Assembly (NCBI GenBank): GCA_019057795.1
Contig: JAHLWS010000060.1
Coordinates: 1 to 64,000 of the forward strand
Length of the DNA: 64,000 nt
DNA from: Promethearchaeota archaeon
GTDB taxonomy: Archaea > Asgardarchaeota > Lokiarchaeia > Sigyniarchaeales > SOKP01
Direction: 5' to 3'
Both the position numbers and the translations under genes were made by a program. Positions 53,222 to 62,197 of the stretch are shown piece by piece; the stretch's first letter is position 1, and each line of letters begins with the position of its first letter. Under the pieces are notes generated by a model. That model was not told the origin of the DNA. It searched no databases and saw nothing but the letters and a program-made list of their open reading frames with translations.

Positions 53222-54238
53222 ATGATCATTTGTTCTAATTGTGGTGCGACCAATAACGAGGAGAGCGGTCATATTTGTAGAAAATGCGGCGCTCTGCTCC
53301 CAACTTCCCACAGAACTCCAAGAATTAGACTTGCTCATAGTAAAAAGGATAAAAAAGAAGTAAAACCTCAGAAAAGAACTCCTGATGAGAAAAAAGTTTC
53401 TAAACCTAAACTAGATCATTTAGACTTACAAGAGATCCCAAAACCCGAAAAATTAAACGAAGTTGAGGATGTTCTTATTGAAACCCAAACCTCCTTCGAA
53501 TACGAAGATGTCGAAGAGTTCGTAGAAAGCGAACTGGAAGATGATGAAGAAGATACAGACGCTTTAAAAGAAATTACGCCTCAACCTTATAAAGGATCAA
53601 TTATTGCGGATAAAGGAGTTTTCGGACCATCCCGACAAGTTAGGAGACGTGCTGATACAAAATCACGGGTCGCTTCAAAAACAACCGTATCCCCATCTGA
53701 AAAGGAGTCTGTGCTTTTAAAGCAAAAGCAACTAGAAGAAGATATGTCAAAGGTATTGTCATTTTTATCTAAAAAAATAACAGTTAAGCCGTTAGAATCT
53801 ATAAAAAAACAAAAACAAGGTATTCAAGAGAAACCAGAAAAAAAAATACCTCCTTCCAGCATGAACGAAATTTTAAAGGATTTATTGAAGCTGGACCTAC
53901 ATATTGAAGCCTCCGCAATTATTAAAGGTGATGGTACGATTCTCGCTTCAGCAATTTCATCAAGAATTTCAGAAACTTTATTTGCAACAATTGGTCAGAA
54001 TTTATCCATGATTGGAGATGATATTATCAAGGGCTTAAGCGCTGGAACCTTGTTGAACATTTCCATAAGGGGAACTGATGGAGTTTTAGACCTCGCGCCC
54101 ATTGGTTCAAAAAAATCATTTGGAGATGACATGATTTTAATAATTCTTTCACATCCTCGCGTTAAATCAGGAATAATATATTTTGCTGTTAGTATCGTGA
54201 AAAAACAAGTAAAACAATATTTAGGATTATTAAAATAG
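53222..54238 (+). CDS. Zinc-ribbon protein with C-terminal roadblock/LC7 domain
   Basis: 338 residues. An N-terminal zinc ribbon (C4, C7, C19, C22: ICSNCG, ICRKCG) is followed by a long charged linker (residues 30-210, partly disordered and helical) and then a roadblock/LC7 domain (about 218-338: LLKLDLHIEASAIIKGDGTI, SIRGTDGVLDLAPI, then IILSHPRVKSG). Roadblock proteins serve as GTPase scaffolds or GAPs. The gene follows an Arf/Rag-like GTPase by 130 bases in the same direction, suggesting a functional pair. Confidence 0.88.
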   Translation: MIICSNCGATNNEESGHICRKCGALLPTSHRTPRIRLAHSKKDKKEVKPQKRTPDEKKVSKPKLDHLDLQEIPKPEKLNEVEDVLIETQTSFEYEDVEEFVESELEDDEEDTDALKEITPQPYKGSIIADKGVFGPSRQVRRRADTKSRVASKTTVSPSEKESVLLKQKQLEEDMSKVLSFLSKKITVKPLESIKKQKQGIQEKPEKKIPPSSMNEILKDLLKLDLHIEASAIIKGDGTILASAISSRISETLFATIGQNLSMIGDDIIKGLSAGTLLNISIRGTDGVLDLAPIGSKKSFGDDMILIILSHPRVKSGIIYFAVSIVKKQVKQYLGLLK

Positions 54239-54261
54239 ATATACACTATCCTAATCTTATC

Positions 54262-55059
54262 TTATACTAACTGTTTTTGAACGATAACTCTATTAACTTC
54301 GATAGTTTTAAAATATTGTAAATTGATTCTTAATTCTTGCAAAAACGAATTAAAATTATCTATTCCTACTAATGGAACGTAATTTTCGTTAATTCTGATC
54401 CAATTTGATTCTAACGTAACCATAACGGGAATTAAGATAAATGGTAACCTTTTTCGAAAGTTAAATTTCATTCCTAATAGGTTCTGTATTAATTTTGATA
54501 GAATTTCAGGATTCTTTTTCAAAGCTATTACTCTTTGATATTGCAAATTTGCCGCTTTATTCATTGCACTGTAAGAATCTTTGCGTTTCCACTGCTTAGC
54601 ATCTATTACCAATATATAACTTTGATAAATGCCAATTACATCGATCTCATATCTTTTTTGAGATGTTTCATATTTGAGCTCAGATTTATCTGAAAACCTA
54701 AAATTTTTGGTTGTTTTATAATTGTTTTGAGATAAAATCTCTTTGATTAAAGCTTCAAAACCGTCGCTGTTTAATAGATATGACAATTGATTAATGTCTA
54801 ACTCTAAAAAATGAAGGCATCTCGTAATAAACACGATTTTATTTACTACTATGTAATGAACATAGTTTCCTTTCTGAATTGAGATAAAATCAAACTTATC
54901 TAAGAAATCGCGGAGTTCAAAATCGCTAAAATTTTTGAAAAATTCAATTTCTGATATCTCAAACCATATTTCGGTTACAGCTGAATCCGTGTCTTTTAAT
55001 AAGTTGTAAATCTCTAAGAAAAAACTCTTTATCGACGGCGAAGAATAAACCCTAGACAT
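54262..55059 (-). CDS. PD-(D/E)xK nuclease-like protein
   Basis: A 265-residue protein with the core YEIDVIGIYQSYILVIDAKQ (D and the DAK form the D-(D/E)xK pattern), preceded by a helical N-terminal domain and followed by a basic C-terminus. It resembles uncharacterised archaeal restriction-endonuclease-fold proteins of the NERD/Mrr type. The catalytic residues look intact. There is no methyltransferase nearby, so it is not an obvious restriction system. It is convergent with the roadblock gene. Confidence 0.65.
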   Translation of the reverse strand: MSRVYSSPSIKSFFLEIYNLLKDTDSAVTEIWFEISEIEFFKNFSDFELRDFLDKFDFISIQKGNYVHYIVVNKIVFITRCLHFLELDINQLSYLLNSDGFEALIKEILSQNNYKTTKNFRFSDKSELKYETSQKRYEIDVIGIYQSYILVIDAKQWKRKDSYSAMNKAANLQYQRVIALKKNPEILSKLIQNLLGMKFNFRKRLPFILIPVMVTLESNWIRINENYVPLVGIDNFNSFLQELRINLQYFKTIEVNRVIVQKQLV

Positions 55060-55101
55060 AATGTAAGTTAAGTTGATGCTTTTAATAAAGAAAGGAGAGT
55101 A

Positions 55102-55170
55102 ATGATATAATGATTAATAAAAAAGGTTAAGTACTAAGTATTTTAAAAAAATAAAACAAAAAGGGAAAAA
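55102..55170 (-). repeat. Repeated downstream flank of the beta-helix genes
   Basis: About 70 bases just downstream of the first surface-protein gene (end at 55179) match 58008-58077, just downstream of the third (end at 58083), including GGTTAAGTACTAAGTATTTT. It shows that the gene units were copied together with their 3' flank. Confidence 0.7.
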
Positions 55171-55178
55171 AATAGAAT

Positions 55179-56420
55179 TTAAGATTTCTTTAGTTTTTTA
55201 CTTACAAGGATTGTAACGACGGAAAGAATGCCAATTAGAACGAATAGATTATATCCCGGGATTTTAAACTCAGGTCCATCGTCCCAAATCGGGAAATTGT
55301 CTTGAGAACTTGCCGTACCTGTAATATCATATGAAGTATCTCCTATACCGTCATCGTTAGCATCAACCCCAGGATAATCTGACCAATAATTACCTATTGT
55401 TCCATTATCCCATTGGTTATTATTCCCATTATCTTCAGCATTAGCGTCAAGATTATTAATAAATGTATTATTAAATATTAGATTATCATGGCCACCAGCA
55501 TGTATCAAAATTCCAGCTGTATTGTTAAATATTGTGTTTCCCGATATCGTGTTATTATTACCATAAAATAATTCTATCCCCACTTCTCCGTTGGAATTTA
55601 CATTGTTTCCCGAAATGGTATTATTATTAAAGTCTCCTAAATACATTCCCATTCTTGAGTTCCCTGTAATGTTGTTAAGGGATAGAATATTATTATTACC
55701 ACTTAATTCAATGCCATATAGTCCAGTTCCATAGCCACCATTGTTGCATGCGGTGTTTCTTGAAACATTGTTATTATCACCACCAATACTTATACCCACA
55801 ACTTTGTTATAACTCGCGATGTTTTCTGAAATGATGCTATAATTTCCCCCTAAACCCATTCCACTATTATTGTTATGATTTGCTGTGTTTTTGACAAAGG
55901 TGTTATTATCACCAATCATACTCATACCCGTATCGCTGTTATAACTTACGGTGTTTTCCGAAATGATGCAATTATTACAATCTTCTACCTGTATACCATA
56001 GTCGTTATAACTTGCATTATTTCCCGTAACGATGTTGTTATCACATGAATATATGTCTATTCCAATAAATGAATTATAAACCGTACAATTTTCAACCTTG
56101 AAATATACGCTTGAAAATTGAATCCAGATGCCAGTTCCCGAGCCTCCACCATCTATCACCAAGTCTTCTATGACATAAGGATCGGAATAGGTACCAGAGC
56201 CTGTGCATATTCCCGCAGTCACGGCATCAGTCCAATTATTGTAGATATGAATTTTTCCCGATACTTTAGAGATTTTCAAATTTTCGTCGTTAAAGTTAAT
56301 GACATTGCTGAAATCCGACTCTTTATTAACCGCAGTAAAAATAGGATTACTGTTAATTATGAGTAAGGATGCGAAAACGATTCCAATCGTAACACAAATT
56401 ATTTTATTTTTTCTTATCAT
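55179..56420 (-). CDS. Surface beta-helix (NosD-like) protein with archaeosortase-type C-terminal signal
   Basis: 413 residues: an N-terminal signal anchor (IICVTIGIVFASLLIINSNP), then parallel beta-helix/NosD repeats with the recurring pattern NxISxNxxxxN (about residues 90-340), and a conserved end QDNFPIWDDGPEFKIPGYNL. The tail is P388-G-Y, a hydrophobic helix (LFVLIGILSVVTILV) and SKKLKKS, the layout of PGF-CTERM-like sorting signals. It is probably exported and processed by the archaeosortase at 44222-45301. It is one of three tandem paralogues. Confidence 0.88.
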   Translation of the reverse strand: MIRKNKIICVTIGIVFASLLIINSNPIFTAVNKESDFSNVINFNDENLKISKVSGKIHIYNNWTDAVTAGICTGSGTYSDPYVIEDLVIDGGGSGTGIWIQFSSVYFKVENCTVYNSFIGIDIYSCDNNIVTGNNASYNDYGIQVEDCNNCIISENTVSYNSDTGMSMIGDNNTFVKNTANHNNNSGMGLGGNYSIISENIASYNKVVGISIGGDNNNVSRNTACNNGGYGTGLYGIELSGNNNILSLNNITGNSRMGMYLGDFNNNTISGNNVNSNGEVGIELFYGNNNTISGNTIFNNTAGILIHAGGHDNLIFNNTFINNLDANAEDNGNNNQWDNGTIGNYWSDYPGVDANDDGIGDTSYDITGTASSQDNFPIWDDGPEFKIPGYNLFVLIGILSVVTILVSKKLKKS

Positions 56421-56455
56421 TTTATTTCACCTAAAATTTTTGTTATTTAATCATT

Positions 56456-57775
56456 TCAATAAGATTTCTTTATTTTCTTACTTAAAACGATTGCTACAAT
56501 GGGTAGGATGCCAAGAAGAACGTATAGATTATATCCCGGGATTTTAAACTCAGGTCCATCGTCCCAAATCGGGAAATTGTCTTGAGAACTTGCCGCACCT
56601 GTAATATCATATGGAGTATCTCCTATACCGTCATCGTTAGCATCAACTCCAGGATAATCTGACCAATAATTTCCTAATGTACTACTATTCCAATTGTTAT
56701 TATTCCCATTATCTTCAGCATTAGCGTCAATATTATTAATAAACGTATTATTAAACACTAGATTATCAGAACAACCAGCGGATATCAATACTCCCGTGCC
56801 CGTGTTATCAATTATTTGATTTCCTTCAATAATATTTAGTCCACTCTGTCCATCAAGGAGAAAACCATAGTTGTTATATTTTACGAAATTTCTGGTAATG
56901 TTATTGGATAATGCGTTAGGGCCCGAATCGGAATTCCATAAATGTATACCATATCCCGAATTATTCACGACGTAATTTCCTGAAATTGTGTTGTTTGGTG
57001 TTCTCACAGAGATACCTTGGCTATTATAACTACAATTATTAGATAATACTAAGTTATTTGTACTGCTGGCTTGCATGTGTATTCCAAGCCATCCATTGAA
57101 ACTAACAGTATTATTAACAATTTCATTATAAGAACTATTAGGGTCTAAACTAATTCCCTTATTCCCATTATTATTGACAGTATTTTCCATAATGTAATTA
57201 TTACTACTCTCCATTAGATTCATGCCACATTCTGTATTACTATTAATAATATTCCCTTGAATGGTATTATTCTCACAAATTCCATCAAAAGTTATTCCTT
57301 CCCCATTAAATGAGCAATTGTTATTAATTAATTGTCCATTCTTTGTGTTGCTTAATAGAATACCGAACATATCCCGGATACTTCCCGAATCGTAGAGGGT
57401 ACAATTTTTAATCATAAAGTACACATTGGAATTTTCAATTACGATGCAACTATCCGAACCGCCATCTATTACGAAATCCTCTATGACATAAGGGGAAGAA
57501 TATGTACCATCACCGGTACATTTACCCGCCGCCTTAGTAGCAATCCAATTAAAACTTGGATTATCATCATCAATATAAATTGGTCCCGATATTTTTGAGA
57601 GTTTCAAATTTTGGTTGTCGAAATTTTCTGAATATTTATCGTTTATTCCCGCATTAAAACTGAGATAATTGGAAATTGTAGGTGATAAAGCGAATATGAT
57701 TCCCAGCGTGATTAAAATCAGTATTATTGATTTTGCACTTGATTTCATTTGAATTACTTTTCTTCGCATTTTCAT
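56456..57775 (-). CDS. Surface beta-helix (NosD-like) protein with archaeosortase-type C-terminal signal
   Basis: 439 residues, second of the tandem set. Signal segment SIILILITLGIIFALSPTIS, DFVIDGGSDSCIVIENSNVY at the helix start, repeated NTISGN-type turns, the calcium-like segment YPGVDANDDGIGDTPYDITG, and the terminal PGY (from P413), apolar helix and SKKIKKSY. AGAAGGT precedes the starts MKMRRKV and its internal ATG. The upstream region is duplicated before the third gene. It probably has the same export and processing path as its neighbours. Confidence 0.88.
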   Translation of the reverse strand: MKMRRKVIQMKSSAKSIILILITLGIIFALSPTISNYLSFNAGINDKYSENFDNQNLKLSKISGPIYIDDDNPSFNWIATKAAGKCTGDGTYSSPYVIEDFVIDGGSDSCIVIENSNVYFMIKNCTLYDSGSIRDMFGILLSNTKNGQLINNNCSFNGEGITFDGICENNTIQGNIINSNTECGMNLMESSNNYIMENTVNNNGNKGISLDPNSSYNEIVNNTVSFNGWLGIHMQASSTNNLVLSNNCSYNSQGISVRTPNNTISGNYVVNNSGYGIHLWNSDSGPNALSNNITRNFVKYNNYGFLLDGQSGLNIIEGNQIIDNTGTGVLISAGCSDNLVFNNTFINNIDANAEDNGNNNNWNSSTLGNYWSDYPGVDANDDGIGDTPYDITGAASSQDNFPIWDDGPEFKIPGYNLYVLLGILPIVAIVLSKKIKKSY

Positions 57776-58082
57776 TTACCTTCTTTTTTTATCAAATTTC
57801 ATTATCAATTATAATTATATTTATTGATAACGATCAAATTTCTATTGTTGATTATGGAATATAAAGATTATGCTGAAATTAACCAGTAAATTTTTACTTT
57901 TACCGGTAAAGTAGGTAATAATTAGGTTAATATCCTTTATATACATTTTAGTCTATTAGGGAACAAATCAATTAATATTTTTGCCAATTAGGTTTAGTGG
58001 GTAATCATGATATAATGATTAATAAAAAAGGTTAAGTACTAAGTATTTTTGAAAAATAAAACAAAAAGGAAAAAAATTATTT
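57776..58082 (-). promoter_or_regulatory. Duplicated upstream region with TTTACCGGTAAA palindrome
   Basis: The 5' flank of the second beta-helix gene is nearly identical to the 5' flank of the third (57762-58019 versus about 59433-59691, about 258 bases). Both contain the perfect 12-base palindrome TTTACCGGTAAA (57899-57910) about 125 bases before the start codon. A nearby half-site ACCAGTAAA and a TATA-like stretch (AATGTATATAAAGG in reverse, near 57940) fit a regulated promoter. Confidence 0.5.
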
Positions 58083-59447
58083 TTAATATTTCTTCAGTTT
58101 TTTACTTAAAGTGATTGATACAACTGATAGAATGCCAAGTAGAACGAATAGATTATATCCCGGGATTTTAAATTCAGCTCCATCGTCCCAAATCGGGAAA
58201 TTGTCTTGAGAACCTGCAGAACCATTAATAGTATATGGAGTATCTCCTATACCGTCATCGTTAGCATCAACCCCAGGATAATCTGACCAATAATTACCTA
58301 TTGTTCCATTATCCCATTGGTTATTTGTTCCTTCATCATAACCATTATTAACTAAATTCCCTTCAATCGTGTTACTGAATATAATATTATTTTTGCTGTC
58401 AGGTCCTAATTGAATTCCAGATTCGTCATTAAAGCCTATAGTGTTTCCTGAAATAAAATTATTACTGCTTGTTATTATAATCCCGTTTCCATTATTAGTT
58501 ATAATATTATCTAAAAAGGTTTGATTGTCATGGTATACTTCTATTCCGATAGCGGAACTATCATTAACGTAATTGGCTATCACTGTGTTATTATGACTTT
58601 GCTCAACAAAACATATTCCCCATGTATTATTGTTAACAAAATTTTTTGAAATCCAATTATTATTACTGCTCCCATGGAAACCTATCCCATCGCCACTAGA
58701 GTGCTTAACGGTATTATTAAAAATTATTGTATAATTTGTATTACCTAGACCAATTCCGCCACCATTATTTAACATTATATTTCCTGAAACAATATTATTA
58801 TCTGTCTCTAATAAACTGATCCCCACTTCCCCGTTGTGATTTGCAGTGTTTCCCGAAATAGTATTATTATAGCTATTAGCTATAATTAGCCCATTATCAA
58901 TGCTCTTGCTTATGATGTTTCCAGAGATGGTGTTATTATCACTAGATTCTAAGTATATACCAATATAGTTGTCATGAATAATATTGTCAATTAATTGCCC
59001 ATTATCAACATCTATTGCAAGTTTGATTCCTGTATCATCCCAATTATTTCCTGAATTGTAAAGAGTACAATTTTCAATATTGAAATACACATCGGAATTT
59101 TGTATCCAGATACAACTTCCCGAGCCTCCGCCATCTATTACCAAATCTTCAATAACATAAGGATCGGAAAATGTGCCTGAACCTGTACACCATGAATAAA
59201 TACTCTCTGTAGCAGACCAATTATTGTCAATGTGAATCTTTCCCGAAACTGCTGAGAGTTTCAAATTTTCGGTATCTAAATTAATATCATCGCTATATTC
59301 TGCCCTTTTGCTGCTATTGCCCGTAATAAAACTAAGATTAGTGGTAATTACAGGTGAGAAAGCGAACATGATTCCTAACACGATTAAAATCAATATTATT
59401 GATTTTGCCTTTGATTTCATTTTAACTACTTTTCTTCGCATTTTCAT
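58083..59447 (-). CDS. Surface beta-helix (NosD-like) protein with archaeosortase-type C-terminal signal
   Basis: 454 residues, third of the tandem set and probably the promoter-proximal one. Signal segment SIILILIVLGIMFAFSPVIT, DLVIDGGGSGSCIWIQNSDV at the start of the helix, about twelve NTISGN-type coils, the same conserved end block NQWDNGTIGNYWSDYPGVDA and the tail P429-GY, apolar helix and SKKLKKY. The N-terminal 25 residues and the upstream DNA are almost the same as in the second gene; the central coils have diverged, as expected of ligand- or surface-exposed repeats. Confidence 0.88.
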   Translation of the reverse strand: MKMRRKVVKMKSKAKSIILILIVLGIMFAFSPVITTNLSFITGNSSKRAEYSDDINLDTENLKLSAVSGKIHIDNNWSATESIYSWCTGSGTFSDPYVIEDLVIDGGGSGSCIWIQNSDVYFNIENCTLYNSGNNWDDTGIKLAIDVDNGQLIDNIIHDNYIGIYLESSDNNTISGNIISKSIDNGLIIANSYNNTISGNTANHNGEVGISLLETDNNIVSGNIMLNNGGGIGLGNTNYTIIFNNTVKHSSGDGIGFHGSSNNNWISKNFVNNNTWGICFVEQSHNNTVIANYVNDSSAIGIEVYHDNQTFLDNIITNNGNGIIITSSNNFISGNTIGFNDESGIQLGPDSKNNIIFSNTIEGNLVNNGYDEGTNNQWDNGTIGNYWSDYPGVDANDDGIGDTPYTINGSAGSQDNFPIWDDGAEFKIPGYNLFVLLGILSVVSITLSKKLKKY

Positions 59448-59783
59448 TTACCTTCTTTTTTTATCAAATTTCATTATCAATTATAATTATATTTATTGAT
59501 AACGATCAAATTTCTATTGTTGATTATGGAATATAAAGATTATTCTGAAATTAACCAGTAAATTTTTACTTTTACCGGTAAAGTAGGTAATAATTAGGTT
59601 AATTTCATTTATATTCGTTTCAACCTATTAGGGAACAAATCAATTAATATTTTTGCCAATTAGGTTTAACGGGTAATCATGATATAATGATCAAAGCGTC
59701 GTGTTGTAAAGAAAGTGGTATAAAATGGGATAAATTAAACATAAGTTTTAAAGAACAATTTGATTGATTAATATGTATAAAAA
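59448..59783 (-). promoter_or_regulatory. Second copy of the duplicated beta-helix promoter region
   Basis: A 336-base gap. Positions up to about 59691 match 57762-58019 closely, including the palindrome TTTACCGGTAAA at 59571-59582. Beyond 59691 the sequence is unique and leads to the small rightward membrane gene. Changes between the copies are few and concentrated near 59605-59625. Confidence 0.5.
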
Positions 59784-60020
59784 ATGAAAAATTTAGATAA
59801 ATGGTTTTTATTAAGTTGGAAGAAAGTAGCAATAATTATTATAGCTTGGATTGCTTCTGTTGTTCTACATAATCTTGTTTATGCCATCTTTTCTGATTAT
59901 TTTAATGCGACGATCGGTGGAGACGAGCCTTTTTTCTTTTTGATTGCTATATTTGTAATTCCAACTTATATAGTAGTTTCAATTATCTATACAATAATAA
60001 ATAAATTAAAAACTCCATAG
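59784..60020 (+). CDS. Small two-helix membrane protein (78 residues)
   Basis: Residues about 13-34 (VAIIIIAWIASVVLHNLVYA) and 50-72 (FFFLIAIFVIPTYIVVSIIY) are hydrophobic helices joined by an acidic loop (NATIGGDEP); charged ends. No family is recognised. It is a single rightward gene, convergent with the ATP-cone gene. Confidence 0.5.
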   Translation: MKNLDKWFLLSWKKVAIIIIAWIASVVLHNLVYAIFSDYFNATIGGDEPFFFLIAIFVIPTYIVVSIIYTIINKLKTP

Positions 60021-60042
60021 ATACCATCCAATAATCTCTATA

Positions 60043-60468
60043 TTATTCAGAAATGTTTGAATTCTCGATTAACTTTTTAACTTCATTGAATTCCTCAATA
60101 ACCCAAGTATAAATAAATTCTTTTAATTCAGCAATATTGTCGCTTTCAGATATTTTATCCTTTAAATCATTGTAAGGAAATCCAATTCTCGTATTCTGTA
60201 GGCGGGCAATTTCAAATCCAAACTTCAATAAAGAATAACTAACAAGCTCTCTTATGAGGGGTGCTGTTAGTATTTTAAGATTTGATGAGGTTACAAAACG
60301 AAAAACATCAAGAGTTACTTTTTCAGCGTCTTGTTCTGAAAGCTCGGTTTCTTTTCGTAATGAATTATATATACGGATAGGTTCAAATCTTTTTTTTTTA
60401 ATTACTCCGGATTCTTTATCCTTGTATAACACTTCAGGTAAGGAATGAACGATTTTATTTTCAAACAT
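60043..60468 (-). CDS. Stand-alone ATP-cone domain protein
   Basis: A 141-residue protein whose residues about 18-100 form an ATP-cone: VIKKKRFEPIRIYNSLRKET and TAPLIRELVSYSLLKFGFEI then RLQNTRIGFPYNDL, as at the N-terminus of ribonucleotide reductases and in NrdR. No zinc ribbon (as in NrdR) and no reductase domain are attached; the C-terminal 35 residues are acidic and helical. It may be a nucleotide-sensing regulator acting in trans. It is a single leftward gene. Confidence 0.8.
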   Translation of the reverse strand: MFENKIVHSLPEVLYKDKESGVIKKKRFEPIRIYNSLRKETELSEQDAEKVTLDVFRFVTSSNLKILTAPLIRELVSYSLLKFGFEIARLQNTRIGFPYNDLKDKISESDNIAELKEFIYTWVIEEFNEVKKLIENSNISE

Positions 60469-60765
60469 AATAAAAAGTTAATTGTCTAAATAATAATTAT
60501 TAAAAGAAAGTAATTATTTTAAAAAATTTTTATTTATCTTTTATTAAATCTTGTTAAAAACATTTTTTTTTATTTAAGGGTCTCGTCTTTATAGAATATA
60601 AGGTATGTTATAGAAAAATTATTTTTAATCTTGAAAATATTGATATATTAGAATTGATTTAGAAGAATTAAGAAAAATAAATATTTATCTTTTGATTTAA
60701 TAATAGCCTTACTTTGCCTAATATCTTTTAAATCTTGATGATAATCGAAAAAACTTCAAATAATT

Positions 60766-62178
60766 ATGTCGAAACCAAAAACAGAGATCATAAAGTCAAT
60801 TGTTTTAAGTGTGTTTGACGACGATGGTCCAACTCCAAAAATATATTGGCCAAGTAATATGGACGAATCTTCGCGATTATTAATTGCAATGAAAACGATT
60901 AGCTTACTTATGGGCGATTCAATATATCAAAATAGTACATCTACAGAAGAAGTAAACTATTTTGGAATATTACCCTTTCCTGATTTAAAGTTTAATGGAT
61001 TAACTTACTTTTTTCTAATTTATGATCCAAAAGCAAGAGGAAATGCTAAAGCGGCTACAATAACTGTGTTAATAAACGAGGAAGATAGGGTTTTTTTCTA
61101 CGAAAATATGAAATATTTAAGAGTAATTATCGATAGTGCCGCCTCAAAAGTTCAATTAACAAAATCTTTAGAAGAAAATGAAGTTATCATAAATGAATTA
61201 AGAGAAGAATTGTTAGAATTTACAAGTGAAATAAAAGACCCATTTTCTTTAAAACGACAAATCAAAATTTTATTTACCGGTTTAGACAAGGCAGGTAAAA
61301 CGGTTTTTCTTCTGGCGGTTCAAAAGCGATATTCTGAGATTATTAAAGCGTTACCGACCAAAGGAGTAGCAAGAACGGAAGAAAAGATATTTGAAGAACA
61401 AAACTCGACTATATCAATTTGGGATCTAGGTGGGCAAAAGCAATATCGCGAAAAGTTTCTCGAACAACGCAAGATTTACTTATATAACGTAGATTTACTC
61501 TTTTACATTATAGACATTCAAGATTCCGAAAGGATTGCAGAAGCAATAGAATTATTTAAAAAAGTAACAGATTCTCTACTAGAGTTAGACGAATTTCCTC
61601 CGATCGTTGTATGTCTAAATAAATACGACCCTGATATACAGAAGTCAAAAGAAATTAAAAATAATCTAAAAACTTTAAACGAAGAAATTAGTAAGATTTC
61701 TGGAGGGTTTTTCGTTAAAATTTTTGAAACCTCGATTTTTGACCATTGGTCTTTGATATCTGCTTACTCTTACGGACTTTCACAACTCAGTCCAAATAGA
61801 GAGTTGTTCGAAAACCAATTGAAACATTTCGCTAAGAAAATAAATTCTGATGCAATACTTCTGCTCAATGAAAACGGAATAATTTTGTCAAACTTTTCTA
61901 AAACAGGCATTTCCGAAAAGGTTTTTGAAATTTCGGCGCCGCATTTCCAGACGCTCTACAAAACATTTAAGGAATTTAAGTTACTAAAACAAGATTTCTT
62001 AATTTCTTCAGGAATAACAAACCAATCTAAAAAAATAATATTTAAAAAGATCCCCGTTGAAAAATACAATCTATATTTGTTACTCTTTATGGAAAAGGAT
62101 TTAAATCTAGAAAAAATCGATAAGAATTTACCAAAATTCTCTAAAAATCTTAAGGATTTAATTCACACCTATATTTAA
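60766..62178 (+). CDS. Longin-GTPase-roadblock-like protein (Arf/Rag-like)
   Basis: 470 residues in three parts: N-terminal longin-like domain about 8-150 (IVLSVFDDDGPTPKIYWP, YFGILPFPDLKFNGLTYFF), GTPase about 165-335 (P-loop GLDKAGKT 172-179, switch I PTKG, G3 WDLGGQ 219-224, G4 NKYDPD intact), and a C-terminal roadblock/longin-like domain about 345-470. It is the closest match in architecture to 47109-48632, with the canonical NKxD kept. A 297-base AT-rich region precedes it. It is likely a membrane-trafficking or nutrient-type switch, by analogy with Rag and Arf GTPases. Confidence 0.88.
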   Translation: MSKPKTEIIKSIVLSVFDDDGPTPKIYWPSNMDESSRLLIAMKTISLLMGDSIYQNSTSTEEVNYFGILPFPDLKFNGLTYFFLIYDPKARGNAKAATITVLINEEDRVFFYENMKYLRVIIDSAASKVQLTKSLEENEVIINELREELLEFTSEIKDPFSLKRQIKILFTGLDKAGKTVFLLAVQKRYSEIIKALPTKGVARTEEKIFEEQNSTISIWDLGGQKQYREKFLEQRKIYLYNVDLLFYIIDIQDSERIAEAIELFKKVTDSLLELDEFPPIVVCLNKYDPDIQKSKEIKNNLKTLNEEISKISGGFFVKIFETSIFDHWSLISAYSYGLSQLSPNRELFENQLKHFAKKINSDAILLLNENGIILSNFSKTGISEKVFEISAPHFQTLYKTFKEFKLLKQDFLISSGITNQSKKIIFKKIPVEKYNLYLLLFMEKDLNLEKIDKNLPKFSKNLKDLIHTYI

Positions 62179-62197
62179 GAGCTTAATAAAAAAAAAA

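Noticed and set aside
54262..55059. PD-(D/E)xK protein as part of a restriction-modification or defence island
   Set aside because: No methyltransferase, helicase or other defence gene is adjacent; neighbours are a roadblock protein and surface proteins.
55179..59447. The repetitive reverse region as a CRISPR array
   Set aside because: The repeats are degenerate coding repeats of beta-helix proteins in frame, without constant repeat and unique spacer lengths.
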